Positions 8,787-16,065 of a DNA stretch of 19,863 nt are shown one piece after another. The notes below the pieces were generated by a model that worked only from the letters and a program-made list of their open reading frames with translations, ran no database searches and was not told the origin of the DNA. Position numbers and translations under genes: made by a program. Every line of letters begins with the position of its first letter. Position 1 is the first letter of the stretch. The DNA is from Betaproteobacteria bacterium (GTDB taxonomy: Bacteria > Pseudomonadota > Gammaproteobacteria > Burkholderiales > Usitatibacteraceae): positions 1 through 19,863 of the forward strand of contig JAAOZZ010000104.1 of NCBI GenBank assembly GCA_012274175.1. The letters are read 5' to 3'.

Positions 8787-10157
8787 ATGGCCCGCAACCA
8801 GCCGGTCGCCGCCGACGCGAACGCCCCTCCCATCACCCGAATCCTCGCGAAATTCGTGGCGAACCATCCTTCGCGAGGCTGGAGCGACGCCGTGGACCAC
8901 GAGGCCCATCGCACGTTCCTCAACTGGGTCGGCTGCGCGGTAGGCGCGGCAAGGCACGAATCGGCCGTGGCGGCGCTGGGAGCGGTGCGCATGCTCCAGC
9001 CCCCGGCGCAGTCGAGCATCCTCGGCCGCTCCGACCGGGTGGACATGGCGAGTGCGGCGCTGGTGAACGGCATAACGTCCCACACCTTCGATTTCGACGA
9101 TACGCACCTGAAGACGGTGATCCATCCCGCCGGTCCCGTAGCGTCGGGGCTCCTCGCGCTGGCGGAGGTGACCGGCGCATCGGGGCGCGAGCTCATCGAC
9201 GCGCTGGTGCTGGGGGTGGACGTGGAATGCCGCATCGGCAACATGATGTATCCCGATCACTACGACCGGGGCTGGCACATCACGGGATCGACCGGCACGC
9301 TCGGCGGTGCGGCGGCGTGCGCGCGCCTGCTCAAGCTGGACGAGCAGCACACGGCGTGGGCGCTGGGCATCGCGGCTTCCCAGCCCATCGGCATGCGCGA
9401 GCAGTTCGGCACCATGACCAAGCCCTTCCATCCCGGCGGGGCGGCACGGGCGGGGCTCATGTCGGCGCTGCTGGCGAAGAACGGATTTACCGCGAGCCCG
9501 AAGGCGATCGAGGCGCCGCGAGGGTACGCGCAGGTGGTTTCCACGAAATGCGACTGGAACGAGATCACGGACGCGCTGGGCCAACGATTCGAGATCTCGT
9601 TCAATACCTACAAGCCGTTCGCGTGCGGCATCGTCATCCATCCCGCGATCGACGCGGCGAGCCAGCTTCGCGCGCGTGGCGTGAAGGCCGAGGATGTCGA
9701 GCGGGTGGAGCTCAAGGTGCATCCCCTGGTGCTCGAGCTCACCGGAAAGAAGGAGCCCCAGGACGGATTGCACGGGAAGTTCAGCGTCTATCATGGCTTC
9801 GCGCTGGGCCTGCTGTTCGGGCGCGCGGGGGAGACTGAATACACCGACGAGATCGTGCGGCGCGAGGACGTAGTTGTGCTCAGGCGCAAGGTGGTCGCCA
9901 CGCCGGACGAGTCGATCCGCGAGGCTTCCGCCGACGTGACGGTGATCCTCGGCAACGGGCGCAAGGAGCACGTGTTCGTCGAGCATGCCATCGGATCCCT
10001 GGAGAAGCCCATGAGCGACGCGGACCTGGAAGGGAAATTCCATGGCCTCGCCGACCCCGTCATCGGGAAGGCGAAGGCGGATGCGTTGATCGCGGCCTGC
10101 TGGAAGATCGGCGGCGCGAAGGACGTGCGTGCCCTCTGCGAAGGAGCGCGGCCATGA
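8787..10157 (+). CDS. MmgE/PrpD family protein
   Basis: The family includes 2-methylcitrate dehydratase and cis-aconitate decarboxylase; this member's substrate is not identifiable. The 456-residue protein shows an all-helical N-terminal domain with FLNWVGCAVGAA (50-61) and GITSHTFDFDDTH (95-107), a family hallmark. Other conserved stretches are HPAGPVASGLLALAE, ITGSTGTLGGAAACARLL, TKPFHPGGAARAGLMSALLA and FNTYKPFACGIVIHPAIDA. The start follows TAGGAATGA, a modest Shine-Dalgarno, eight bases upstream. It overlaps the next gene by ATGA. The sequence looks like one of the many non-PrpD paralogues. Since MmsA makes propionyl-CoA, a methylcitrate-cycle role is conceivable, but no prpB or prpC is nearby. 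Confidence 0.92.
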   Translation: MARNQPVAADANAPPITRILAKFVANHPSRGWSDAVDHEAHRTFLNWVGCAVGAARHESAVAALGAVRMLQPPAQSSILGRSDRVDMASAALVNGITSHTFDFDDTHLKTVIHPAGPVASGLLALAEVTGASGRELIDALVLGVDVECRIGNMMYPDHYDRGWHITGSTGTLGGAAACARLLKLDEQHTAWALGIAASQPIGMREQFGTMTKPFHPGGAARAGLMSALLAKNGFTASPKAIEAPRGYAQVVSTKCDWNEITDALGQRFEISFNTYKPFACGIVIHPAIDAASQLRARGVKAEDVERVELKVHPLVLELTGKKEPQDGLHGKFSVYHGFALGLLFGRAGETEYTDEIVRREDVVVLRRKVVATPDESIREASADVTVILGNGRKEHVFVEHAIGSLEKPMSDADLEGKFHGLADPVIGKAKADALIAACWKIGGAKDVRALCEGARP

Positions 10158-11128
10158 GCGCGCGTCCGAAGGTGGTGGTCCTCGACGACTACGAGCAACT
10201 GCTGCGCAAGACCGCGGATTGGAGCGCCGTCGATGCGCGCTGCGAGGTCCACGTGCGCCACGAGCGCTTGCGGGGCCAGGCGTTGATGGACGCGATCGTC
10301 GATGCCGAGGCGATCGTCGTCGTGCGCGACCGCACGCCCTTCAAGGCGGACCTGATCGCGAAGCTACCGAAGCTCAAGGTATTCATGTTCACGGGTGCCC
10401 GCAACACGCAGCTCGATACCGCCGCGCTCGCCGCGCGCGGCATCCCCGTCGGCCACACCGAGATGGGAACCTCGAAGGACAGCACCACGGAGCTCACGTG
10501 GGCGCTGATCCTCGCCGCCGCCAAGCGCCTCGAAGCGTACCTGGCCCTCGTGCGCCGGGGACAGTGGCGCGATGGGAAAGGGCTCCCGGTGGTCCTCGCG
10601 GGGCAACGCCTGGGCGTGATCGGCTACGGCAGCATCGGCTCGAAGGTGGGGCAGATCGGCAAGGCCTTCGGCATGGAGGTGGTCACCTGGAGCCCGCACA
10701 TGACGCCGGAGCGGGCGGAGAAAGGCGGCGCGAAATCGGTGACGCTCGAGGAGCTGCTCTCCACCTCGAAGGTGGTGAGCCTGCACCTGGTGCCCTCGCC
10801 GGAGACGCGCAAGCTCCTGGACGCCGCGCGACTCGCCACCATGCGGCCCGACTCCATCCTCGTGAACACCGCGCGCTCGGCGCTGATCGACATGGCCGCG
10901 CTGCCCGCCGCATTGGACGCCGGTCGTCCCGGCATGGTGGCCCTGGACGTCTACGACGACGAGCCGCTGCCCGCGGATTTCGCGCTCGTGAAGCGCGACA
11001 ACGTGGTACTCGCTCCCCACCTGGGATTCGTGAACGATCCCGTGTTCAGCAAGTTCGGGCCGGGCGTGGTGGCGAACCTGCTCGCCTGGCTCGACGGCAA
11101 GCCGCTTGCGCATCCACTGAAGGAGTGA
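10154..11128 (+). CDS. D-2-hydroxyacid dehydrogenase family protein
   Basis: NAD(P)-dependent interconversion of a D-2-hydroxyacid and a 2-oxoacid; the substrate is unknown. The 324-residue protein contains a catalytic domain flanking an inserted Rossmann domain: VIGYGSIGSKVGQ (155-167) with glycines 157, 159 and 162, and acidic or polar residues after strand 2. The catalytic triad is visible: R241 in NTARSALID, E270 in YDDEPLP and H289 in LAPHLGF. The region TEMGTSKDSTTELTWALILAAAKR matches the family dimer and nucleotide-binding helices. The ATG overlaps the stop of the MmgE/PrpD gene (ATGA, 10154-10157), so the two are translationally coupled and probably act in one pathway. It ends 33 bases from the convergent liuD stop. 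Phosphoglycerate dehydrogenase-like or hydroxypyruvate reductase-like activity is possible. Confidence 0.94.
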   Translation: MSARPKVVVLDDYEQLLRKTADWSAVDARCEVHVRHERLRGQALMDAIVDAEAIVVVRDRTPFKADLIAKLPKLKVFMFTGARNTQLDTAALAARGIPVGHTEMGTSKDSTTELTWALILAAAKRLEAYLALVRRGQWRDGKGLPVVLAGQRLGVIGYGSIGSKVGQIGKAFGMEVVTWSPHMTPERAEKGGAKSVTLEELLSTSKVVSLHLVPSPETRKLLDAARLATMRPDSILVNTARSALIDMAALPAALDAGRPGMVALDVYDDEPLPADFALVKRDNVVLAPHLGFVNDPVFSKFGPGVVANLLAWLDGKPLAHPLKE

Positions 11129-11161
11129 GCGGGCCCGGGGCGCCCGGGATCGACGGGGCGA

Positions 11162-13141
11162 CTATTCCCGAAACGCGATCAGCACCGCGTCCGCCGGCAC
11201 CAGGTCGTTCTCGCGGAAGGCCACGCGCTCGATGACGCCCGCGCGCGGGCTCACGATGGTGTGCTCCATCTTCATCGCCTCGAGGATCATGAGCGCCTGG
11301 CCCATTGCGACCTTCTCGCCTTCGGCGGCCATCACCTTCACCACGCGCCCGGGCATGAGGGCGGTGAGGCGAGCGTCGGGGAGCGCATCGGCGGGCTCGT
11401 AGTGGAAGGGGTCGACCAGTTCGACCTCGTGGCGGCCTCGCGGCGTCGTCGCCGAGAGCTTTTCCCGCAGGCGCGAGACGCGCGCGAAGTAGGTCTCGCC
11501 GTCGAGCCCGATCTGGAGGCGATCGCCATCCGCCGGTCCGATGCGCACTTCGTGGCGACGGCCCGCGATGCTTGCGACGGCGTGATCGCCGCGCCGCTCC
11601 GCATCCACCGCGACCTCGCGTCCATCGGGAAGGCGGAACTCCATGCGCCGCAGCGCCGGCCGGTTCAGGCGCCAGCCGCTGGTGTCGCTCCACGGCGAGC
11701 GCGGCTCGCCCTCGTGGGCGCGCCGCTCGTCGAGGAATACCCGCACGGCGCAGGCGATGAGCGCCTCCACCGGCACCTCGCCCGGTGGGGGCAAAAGCTC
11801 GGTGCGATGCCGCTCGATGAAGCCGGTGTCGGTATCGCCCGCGAGGAACGCCGGATGGGCCACCACGCGCTCGAGGAAGGCGAGGTTGGTCTTCACGCCG
11901 AGGATCGAGGTCTCCGCGAGCGCCGATCCCATGCGCCGCGCCGCCTGGGCGCGATCGTCTCCCCAGACCACGAGCTTGGCGATCATGGGGTCGTAGAAGA
12001 CGCTCACCGCGTCGCCCTCGCGCACGCCGGTGTCGAGGCGCACGTCGTCTGATTCCCGCGGCGCGTCGAGCACGCCGATGCGCCCCGCCTCCGGCAGGAA
12101 CTGGTTCGCGGGATTCTCCGCGCACAGGCGCACCTCGATGGCGTGCCCCGCGGAATGGATCTCGCCCTGGGTGAGGGGCAGCGGCTCGCCGGCGGCGACA
12201 CGGAGCTGCCACTCCACGAGGTCCTCACCCGTGATCATCTCCGTCACCGGGTGCTCGACCTGCAGGCGGGTATTCATTTCCATGAAATAGAACTTGCGAT
12301 CGGCGCCGGCGATGAACTCGATGGTGCCGGCGCCGCGATAAGCGATGGAGCGCGCGGCCGCCACCGCCGCCTCTCCCATACGAAGCCGCATCGCGTCGTC
12401 GACGAAAGGCGAGGGCGTTTCCTCCAGCACCTTCTGGTGGCGGCGCTGGATCGAGCACTCGCGCTCGAAGAGGTGCACGTAGTGGCCGTGAGTGTCGCCG
12501 AAGACCTGGAACTCGATGTGGTGCGGGCCCTCGATGAAGCGCTCGAGGAGCACGCGTTCGTCGCCGAAGGCGCTCTTCGCCTCGCGACGAGCGCCTTCGA
12601 GCTGAGCTGGGAACTCCGCGTCCTTCGTGACGAGGCGCATGCCCTTGCCGCCGCCGCCCGCCACCGCCTTGATGAGCAGCGGGTAGCCCACCTGCTTCGC
12701 CTGGCTGCACAGGAAGGCCGCGTCCTGTTCCTCGCCGTGGTAGCCGGGTACGACGGGGACTCCCGCCTTCTCCATGAGGGCCTTGGCGCGGTCCTTCAAG
12801 CCCATCTTCTCGATCGCCTCGGGGGTGGGGCCGATGAACACCAGCCCCGCGGCCTCGACGGCGCGCGCGAAGTCCTCGTTTTCCGAGAGGAACCCGTAGC
12901 CGGGATGGATCGCCTGCGCGCCACAGGACCGCGCCACGTCGATGATCTTGTCGCCGCGCAGGTACGACTCGGCGGGACGCGGCCCGCCGATCAGGTACGC
13001 CTCGTCCGCCTGCTCGACGTGCAGCGCGTGGGCGTCGATGGTGGAGTGGACCGCGACCGTGCCGATCGCCATGCGCCGGCAGGTGCGCATCACGCGGCAG
13101 GCGATCTCGCCGCGGTTGGCGATGAGGATCTTCGCGAACAT
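11162..13141 (-). CDS. liuD: Methylcrotonoyl-CoA carboxylase biotin-containing (alpha) subunit
   Basis: Carboxylates its own biotin with ATP and bicarbonate, then supplies CO2 to LiuB to convert 3-methylcrotonyl-CoA to 3-methylglutaconyl-CoA. The 659-residue protein has the biotin carboxylase N-domain (FAKILIANRGEIACRVMRTC, 2-21), the ATP-grasp glycine loop (KAVAGGGGKGMRLV), FERECSIQRRHQK, YFMEMNTRLQVEHPVTE with the catalytic region, and the biotin carboxylase C-domain. A linker (BT-like) domain follows, then a biotin carboxyl carrier domain ending in ILEAMKMEHT, with biotinyl-lysine K624 36 residues from the C-terminus. It starts seven bases after the liuC stop; the Shine-Dalgarno is weak. 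Next to liuB and liuC, methylcrotonyl-CoA is a much better assignment than propionyl- or acetyl-CoA. It is the last gene of the operon in this window, with no liuE following. Confidence 0.96.
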   Translation of the reverse strand: MFAKILIANRGEIACRVMRTCRRMAIGTVAVHSTIDAHALHVEQADEAYLIGGPRPAESYLRGDKIIDVARSCGAQAIHPGYGFLSENEDFARAVEAAGLVFIGPTPEAIEKMGLKDRAKALMEKAGVPVVPGYHGEEQDAAFLCSQAKQVGYPLLIKAVAGGGGKGMRLVTKDAEFPAQLEGARREAKSAFGDERVLLERFIEGPHHIEFQVFGDTHGHYVHLFERECSIQRRHQKVLEETPSPFVDDAMRLRMGEAAVAAARSIAYRGAGTIEFIAGADRKFYFMEMNTRLQVEHPVTEMITGEDLVEWQLRVAAGEPLPLTQGEIHSAGHAIEVRLCAENPANQFLPEAGRIGVLDAPRESDDVRLDTGVREGDAVSVFYDPMIAKLVVWGDDRAQAARRMGSALAETSILGVKTNLAFLERVVAHPAFLAGDTDTGFIERHRTELLPPPGEVPVEALIACAVRVFLDERRAHEGEPRSPWSDTSGWRLNRPALRRMEFRLPDGREVAVDAERRGDHAVASIAGRRHEVRIGPADGDRLQIGLDGETYFARVSRLREKLSATTPRGRHEVELVDPFHYEPADALPDARLTALMPGRVVKVMAAEGEKVAMGQALMILEAMKMEHTIVSPRAGVIERVAFRENDLVPADAVLIAFRE

Positions 13142-13148
13142 CGCGGCG

Positions 13149-13976
13149 CTAGATGCCGGGCATCGGATCGGCCGGGATTTCGGGCTCGGGCTCCGGCGGT
13201 ATCCACGCGGGACGGCGCTTCTCGAGGAAGGCCGCGACCCCTTCGCGGCCCTCGGGCGAGGCGCGCATCTTCGCGATGCGCTCGGCCGTGTCCTGGATCA
13301 GCTCGCTCGTCACCGGCCGGTTGGCCACCGCGCGGATGAGCTCCTTCGCCTCGCGCTGCGCCACCGGGCCGCACGCGAGCATGGCGCCGGAGAGGAGGCC
13401 GATCTTGTCGTCCAGGTCGCCTTCGCCCAAGGCCAGGTCGTGCACCAGGCCCAGCCGCCAGGCCTCGGCGGCCTCGAAGGGCTCGGCGGTGAGGAAATAC
13501 CTGCGCGCCGCGCGCTCGCCGATGGCGGCGATCACGTAAGGCGAGATCACCGCGGGAACGAGCCCCAGCTTCGCCTCGGAAAGCGAGAACGTCGCCGACT
13601 GGGTCGCGATGGCCACGTCGCAGCAGGCGACCAGCCCCACGCCGCCGCCGTACGCCGGGCCGTGCACGCGCGCGATGGTGGGCTTGCGCAGGTGGGCGAG
13701 GGTGCGCATGAGTGCTCCCAGCCCCATGGCGTCGCGGCGGTTCTCGTCCAGGGAGAAACCCGCCATGCGTTTCATCCAGTTGAGGTCGGCTCCGGCGCAG
13801 AACGACTTGCCCGCGCCGGAGAGCACGACGATGCGGATGGCATCCTCGGCCTCCATGGAGCGCAGGGCCTCGGTGAGCTCCGTGACGAGCACGTCGTCGA
13901 ACGCGTTGTGGCGCTCGGGACGGTTCAGGGTGACGAGGCCGATGGGCCCCTGGCGTTCGATGGCGAGATTTGTCAT
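13149..13976 (-). CDS. liuC: 3-methylglutaconyl-CoA hydratase
   Basis: Hydrates 3-methylglutaconyl-CoA to HMG-CoA in leucine degradation. The 275-residue crotonase-fold protein has LNRPERHNAFDD (17-28), the oxyanion motif FCAGADLNWMKRM (59-71, the LiuC-type variant), GPAYGGGVGLVACCDVAIA (106-124) and FSLSEAKLGLVPAVISPYV (130-148), where E134 is the conserved acid. The usual first Glu position (GGGxE) is Gly, as in other LiuC proteins. The C-terminus has an unusual proline- and acid-rich tail (PPEPEPEIPADPMPGI). The ATG at 13976 follows the liuB stop by 13 bases. No Shine-Dalgarno is present (the gap reads CTACCCTCCGCAA), so initiation probably depends on coupling to liuB. It lies between liuB and liuD, which supports the assignment. 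Confidence 0.95.
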   Translation of the reverse strand: MTNLAIERQGPIGLVTLNRPERHNAFDDVLVTELTEALRSMEAEDAIRIVVLSGAGKSFCAGADLNWMKRMAGFSLDENRRDAMGLGALMRTLAHLRKPTIARVHGPAYGGGVGLVACCDVAIATQSATFSLSEAKLGLVPAVISPYVIAAIGERAARRYFLTAEPFEAAEAWRLGLVHDLALGEGDLDDKIGLLSGAMLACGPVAQREAKELIRAVANRPVTSELIQDTAERIAKMRASPEGREGVAAFLEKRRPAWIPPEPEPEIPADPMPGI

Positions 13977-13989
13977 TTGCGGAGGGTAG

Positions 13990-15609
13990 TCACATTCGGA
14001 ACACGCCGAAGCGCGTGTCTTCTGCGGGCGCATTCGCCGCCGCACCCAGGGCGAGGGCCAGCACGCGGCGGGTCTCGGCGGGATCGATCACTCCGTCGTC
14101 CCAGAGGCGTGCCGTGGCGTAGTAGGGATGGCCCTGGCGCTCGTACTGCTCGCGGATCGGGGACTTGAACGCCTCCTCCTCATCCTTCGACCATTGGCCG
14201 CCCTTGGCCTGGATGCCGTCGCGCTTGACCGTGGCGAGGACCGAGGCCGCCTGCTCGCCGCCCATCACCGAGATGCGCGCGTTGGGCCAGCTCCAGAGGA
14301 AGCGCGGGTTGAAGGCTCGTCCGCACATGCCGTAGTTTCCCGCGCCGAACGAGCCGCCGAGGATCACGGTGAGCTTGGGCACCTTCGCGCACGAGACCGC
14401 GGTCACCATCTTCGCGCCGTCCTTGGCGATGCCGCCGCTTTCGTACTTCTTCCCGACCATGAAGCCGGTGATGTTCTGCAGGAAGAGGAGCGGGATGCCG
14501 CGCTGGCAGCACAGCTCGATGAAATGCGCGCCCTTGAGGGCGGATTCGGAAAAGAGGATCCCGTTGTTGGCGAGGATGCCCACGGGGTAGCCGTGCAGGT
14601 GCGCGAACCCCGTGACGAGCGTGGTCCCATAGAGCGCCTTGAACTCGTGGAAGTCGCTTCCGTCCACGAGTCGCGCGATGATCTCGCGCACGTCGAAAGG
14701 CTGCCGCGGATCCTTCGGAATGATCCCGTAGAGCTCCTGCGCCGGATATAGCGGCTCGGGAATCGGGGACAGACCCCGATTCGGGGGAAATCGGGGTCTG
14801 TCCCCGATTTCCGTGTGGCGGATGATTTCGCGGGCGATGGCGAGGGCGTGGCGGTCGTCGTCGGCAAGGTGGTCGGTGACGCCGGAGGTGCGCGAGTGCA
14901 CGTCGCCGCCGCCCAGCTCCTCGGCGCTCACCACTTCCCCGGTCGCCGCTTTCACGAGGGGCGGCCCGCCGAGGAAGATCGTCCCCTGGTTCTTCACGAT
15001 GATCGACTCGTCGCACATGGCCGGGACGTATGCGCCGCCCGCGGTGCACGAGCCCATTACCACCGCGACCTGCGGGATGCCTTGCGCGGAAAGGTTGGCC
15101 TGGTTGTAGAAGATGCGCCCGAAGTGCTCCTTGTCGGGGAACACCTCGTCCTGGAGCGGCAGGAAAGCGCCGCCGGAATCCACGAGGTACACGCAGGGCA
15201 GGGCATTCTGCGCCGCTATCTCCTGGGCGCGCAGGTGCTTCTTCACCGTCATCGGGTAGTACGTGCCGCCCTTCACGGTGGCGTCGTTGGCGACCACCAC
15301 GACCTCGCGCCCCTCGACGCGGCCGATGCCGGTGACGAGTCCCGCGCTCGGCGCCTCCCCGTCGTACATGCCGAACGCCGCGAGCTGCGAGAATTCGAGG
15401 AAGGGCGTGCCGGGATCGAGGAGCCCGCGCACGCGCTCTCGCGGCAGGAGCTTGCCCCGCGCGGTGTGCTTCTTCTGCGCTTCGGGTCCGCCGCCCTCGG
15501 CCACTCGCGCCACCTGCGCCCGCAAGTCCTCGGCCAGCGCGCGATGGTGCTCCGCGTTGGCCAGGAACGCGGCAGACGCGGGATCGAGCTTCGAATGGAT
15601 GCGCGGCAT
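13990..15609 (-). CDS. liuB: Methylcrotonoyl-CoA carboxylase carboxyltransferase (beta) subunit, with translated palindromic repeat
   Basis: Transfers the carboxyl group from biotin on LiuD to 3-methylcrotonyl-CoA. The 539-residue protein is near-normal length with two crotonase-like halves. Key stretches: [11 protein letters not shown] (50-60), [19 protein letters not shown] (141-159), [15 protein letters not shown] (184-198), [15 protein letters not shown] (211-225), [40 protein letters not shown] and the C-terminal [14 protein letters not shown]. All are characteristic of MCC beta rather than PCC beta. Residues 267-284 ([18 protein letters not shown]) are not family-like: they are encoded by a perfect inverted repeat at 14758-14812. 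They replace the variable linker before [12 protein letters not shown] that joins the N and C halves. Compared with my memory of human MCCC2, the linker is about four residues longer. The flanking frame and all catalytic regions are intact, so the protein is probably active. The start lies nine bases from the upstream gene, with weak Shine-Dalgarno. Confidence 0.95.
   Translation of the reverse strand: MPRIHSKLDPASAAFLANAEHHRALAEDLRAQVARVAEGGGPEAQKKHTARGKLLPRERVRGLLDPGTPFLEFSQLAAFGMYDGEAPSAGLVTGIGRVEGREVVVVANDATVKGGTYYPMTVKKHLRAQEIAAQNALPCVYLVDSGGAFLPLQDEVFPDKEHFGRIFYNQANLSAQGIPQVAVVMGSCTAGGAYVPAMCDESIIVKNQGTIFLGGPPLVKAATGEVVSAEELGGGDVHSRTSGVTDHLADDDRHALAIAREIIRHTEIGDRPRFPPNRGLSPIPEPLYPAQELYGIIPKDPRQPFDVREIIARLVDGSDFHEFKALYGTTLVTGFAHLHGYPVGILANNGILFSESALKGAHFIELCCQRGIPLLFLQNITGFMVGKKYESGGIAKDGAKMVTAVSCAKVPKLTVILGGSFGAGNYGMCGRAFNPRFLWSWPNARISVMGGEQAASVLATVKRDGIQAKGGQWSKDEEEAFKSPIREQYERQGHPYYATARLWDDGVIDPAETRRVLALALGAAANAPAEDTRFGVFRM
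14758..14812. repeat. REP-like double palindrome (inverted pair) inside liuB
   Basis: Two 21-base arms, 14761-14781 and 14789-14809, are exact reverse complements separated by seven bases (CGGGGGA). With one mismatch the pairing extends to 14758-14812. Each arm is itself a hairpin: AATCGGGG and CCCCGATT around a five-base loop (ACAGA in the first arm, TCTGT in the second). This architecture matches REP/BIME-type elements, which RAYT transposases are thought to spread. I recognise the core GGGGACAGACCCC type as a motif recurring in betaproteobacterial DNA, but that is from memory. The only copy in this window lies in coding sequence, which is unusual because REPs are normally intergenic. The segment has no stop codon in any of the six frames. 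Confidence 0.9.
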
Positions 15610-15618
15610 GTCGCGGGA

Positions 15619-16065
15619 TCAGCCGGCGCTTCGCATGAAGGGACGGTAGGAAAGGCGGATCGCGATGGTGACCATCGTGGCGCCCACGAAGAGCCGCGTC
15701 TCGCCGCCGAGAAACAGGTCCAGCGCCCCCAGCGCCATGGGCAGCTCGCAGAGCGCACCGCCGATGGCGAGCGAGCGCATGAGGGCCGCCCGCGCGCGCG
15801 GATCCGGCGCACCGCCCGCACCGACCGCCGCCATGTCGGCTGCGAGACGGGGCTTGAACGCGCGCAGGTAGGAGACCGCGGGAACCGCGGAAGCGACGAT
15901 CGCCCACAGCGCGTAGCGATGCAGATCGTACCGGACGGTGGCGAAAGGCGCGCCCATCGACCGGACGAACGCGAGCACCACGGCGGCCACCACGAGCGTG
16001 CCCACGATCTGCGCGACCCAAATGGCAATGGGGGCCTGGCGCGGATGGGCGTTCGTGCCGCTCAT
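15619..16065 (-). CDS. Hypothetical small inner-membrane protein, four predicted helices
   Basis: Not recognised as a named family. The 148-residue product has four likely membrane segments: about 13-36 ([19 protein letters not shown]), 50-67, 97-119 ([21 protein letters not shown]) and 124-140. A polar, Ala/Pro-rich loop (70-96, with basic and acidic residues) lies between helices 2 and 3. There is no signal peptide cleavage site or catalytic motif. The ATG overlaps the stop of the upstream acyl-CoA dehydrogenase (ATGA, 16062-16065), and the stop lies nine bases before liuB. It is therefore co-translated with leucine-pathway genes, and its codon use looks like theirs. It could be a membrane partner, a small-molecule transporter component or an unrelated passenger; the sequence does not decide. 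Confidence 0.82.
   Translation of the reverse strand: MSGTNAHPRQAPIAIWVAQIVGTLVVAAVVLAFVRSMGAPFATVRYDLHRYALWAIVASAVPAVSYLRAFKPRLAADMAAVGAGGAPDPRARAALMRSLAIGGALCELPMALGALDLFLGGETRLFVGATMVTIAIRLSYRPFMRSAG

Noticed and set aside
6168..10043. A 1291-codon minus-strand open frame
   Set aside because: Only its end (6168-7052) is real mmsB. The rest is a shadow across mmsA in another frame and antisense to the MmgE/PrpD gene.
11134..11148. GC-only palindrome (CCCGGG, three bases, CCCGGG) between convergent genes as a terminator
   Set aside because: There is no T-tract on either strand and the loop is only three bases, so an intrinsic terminator cannot be supported.
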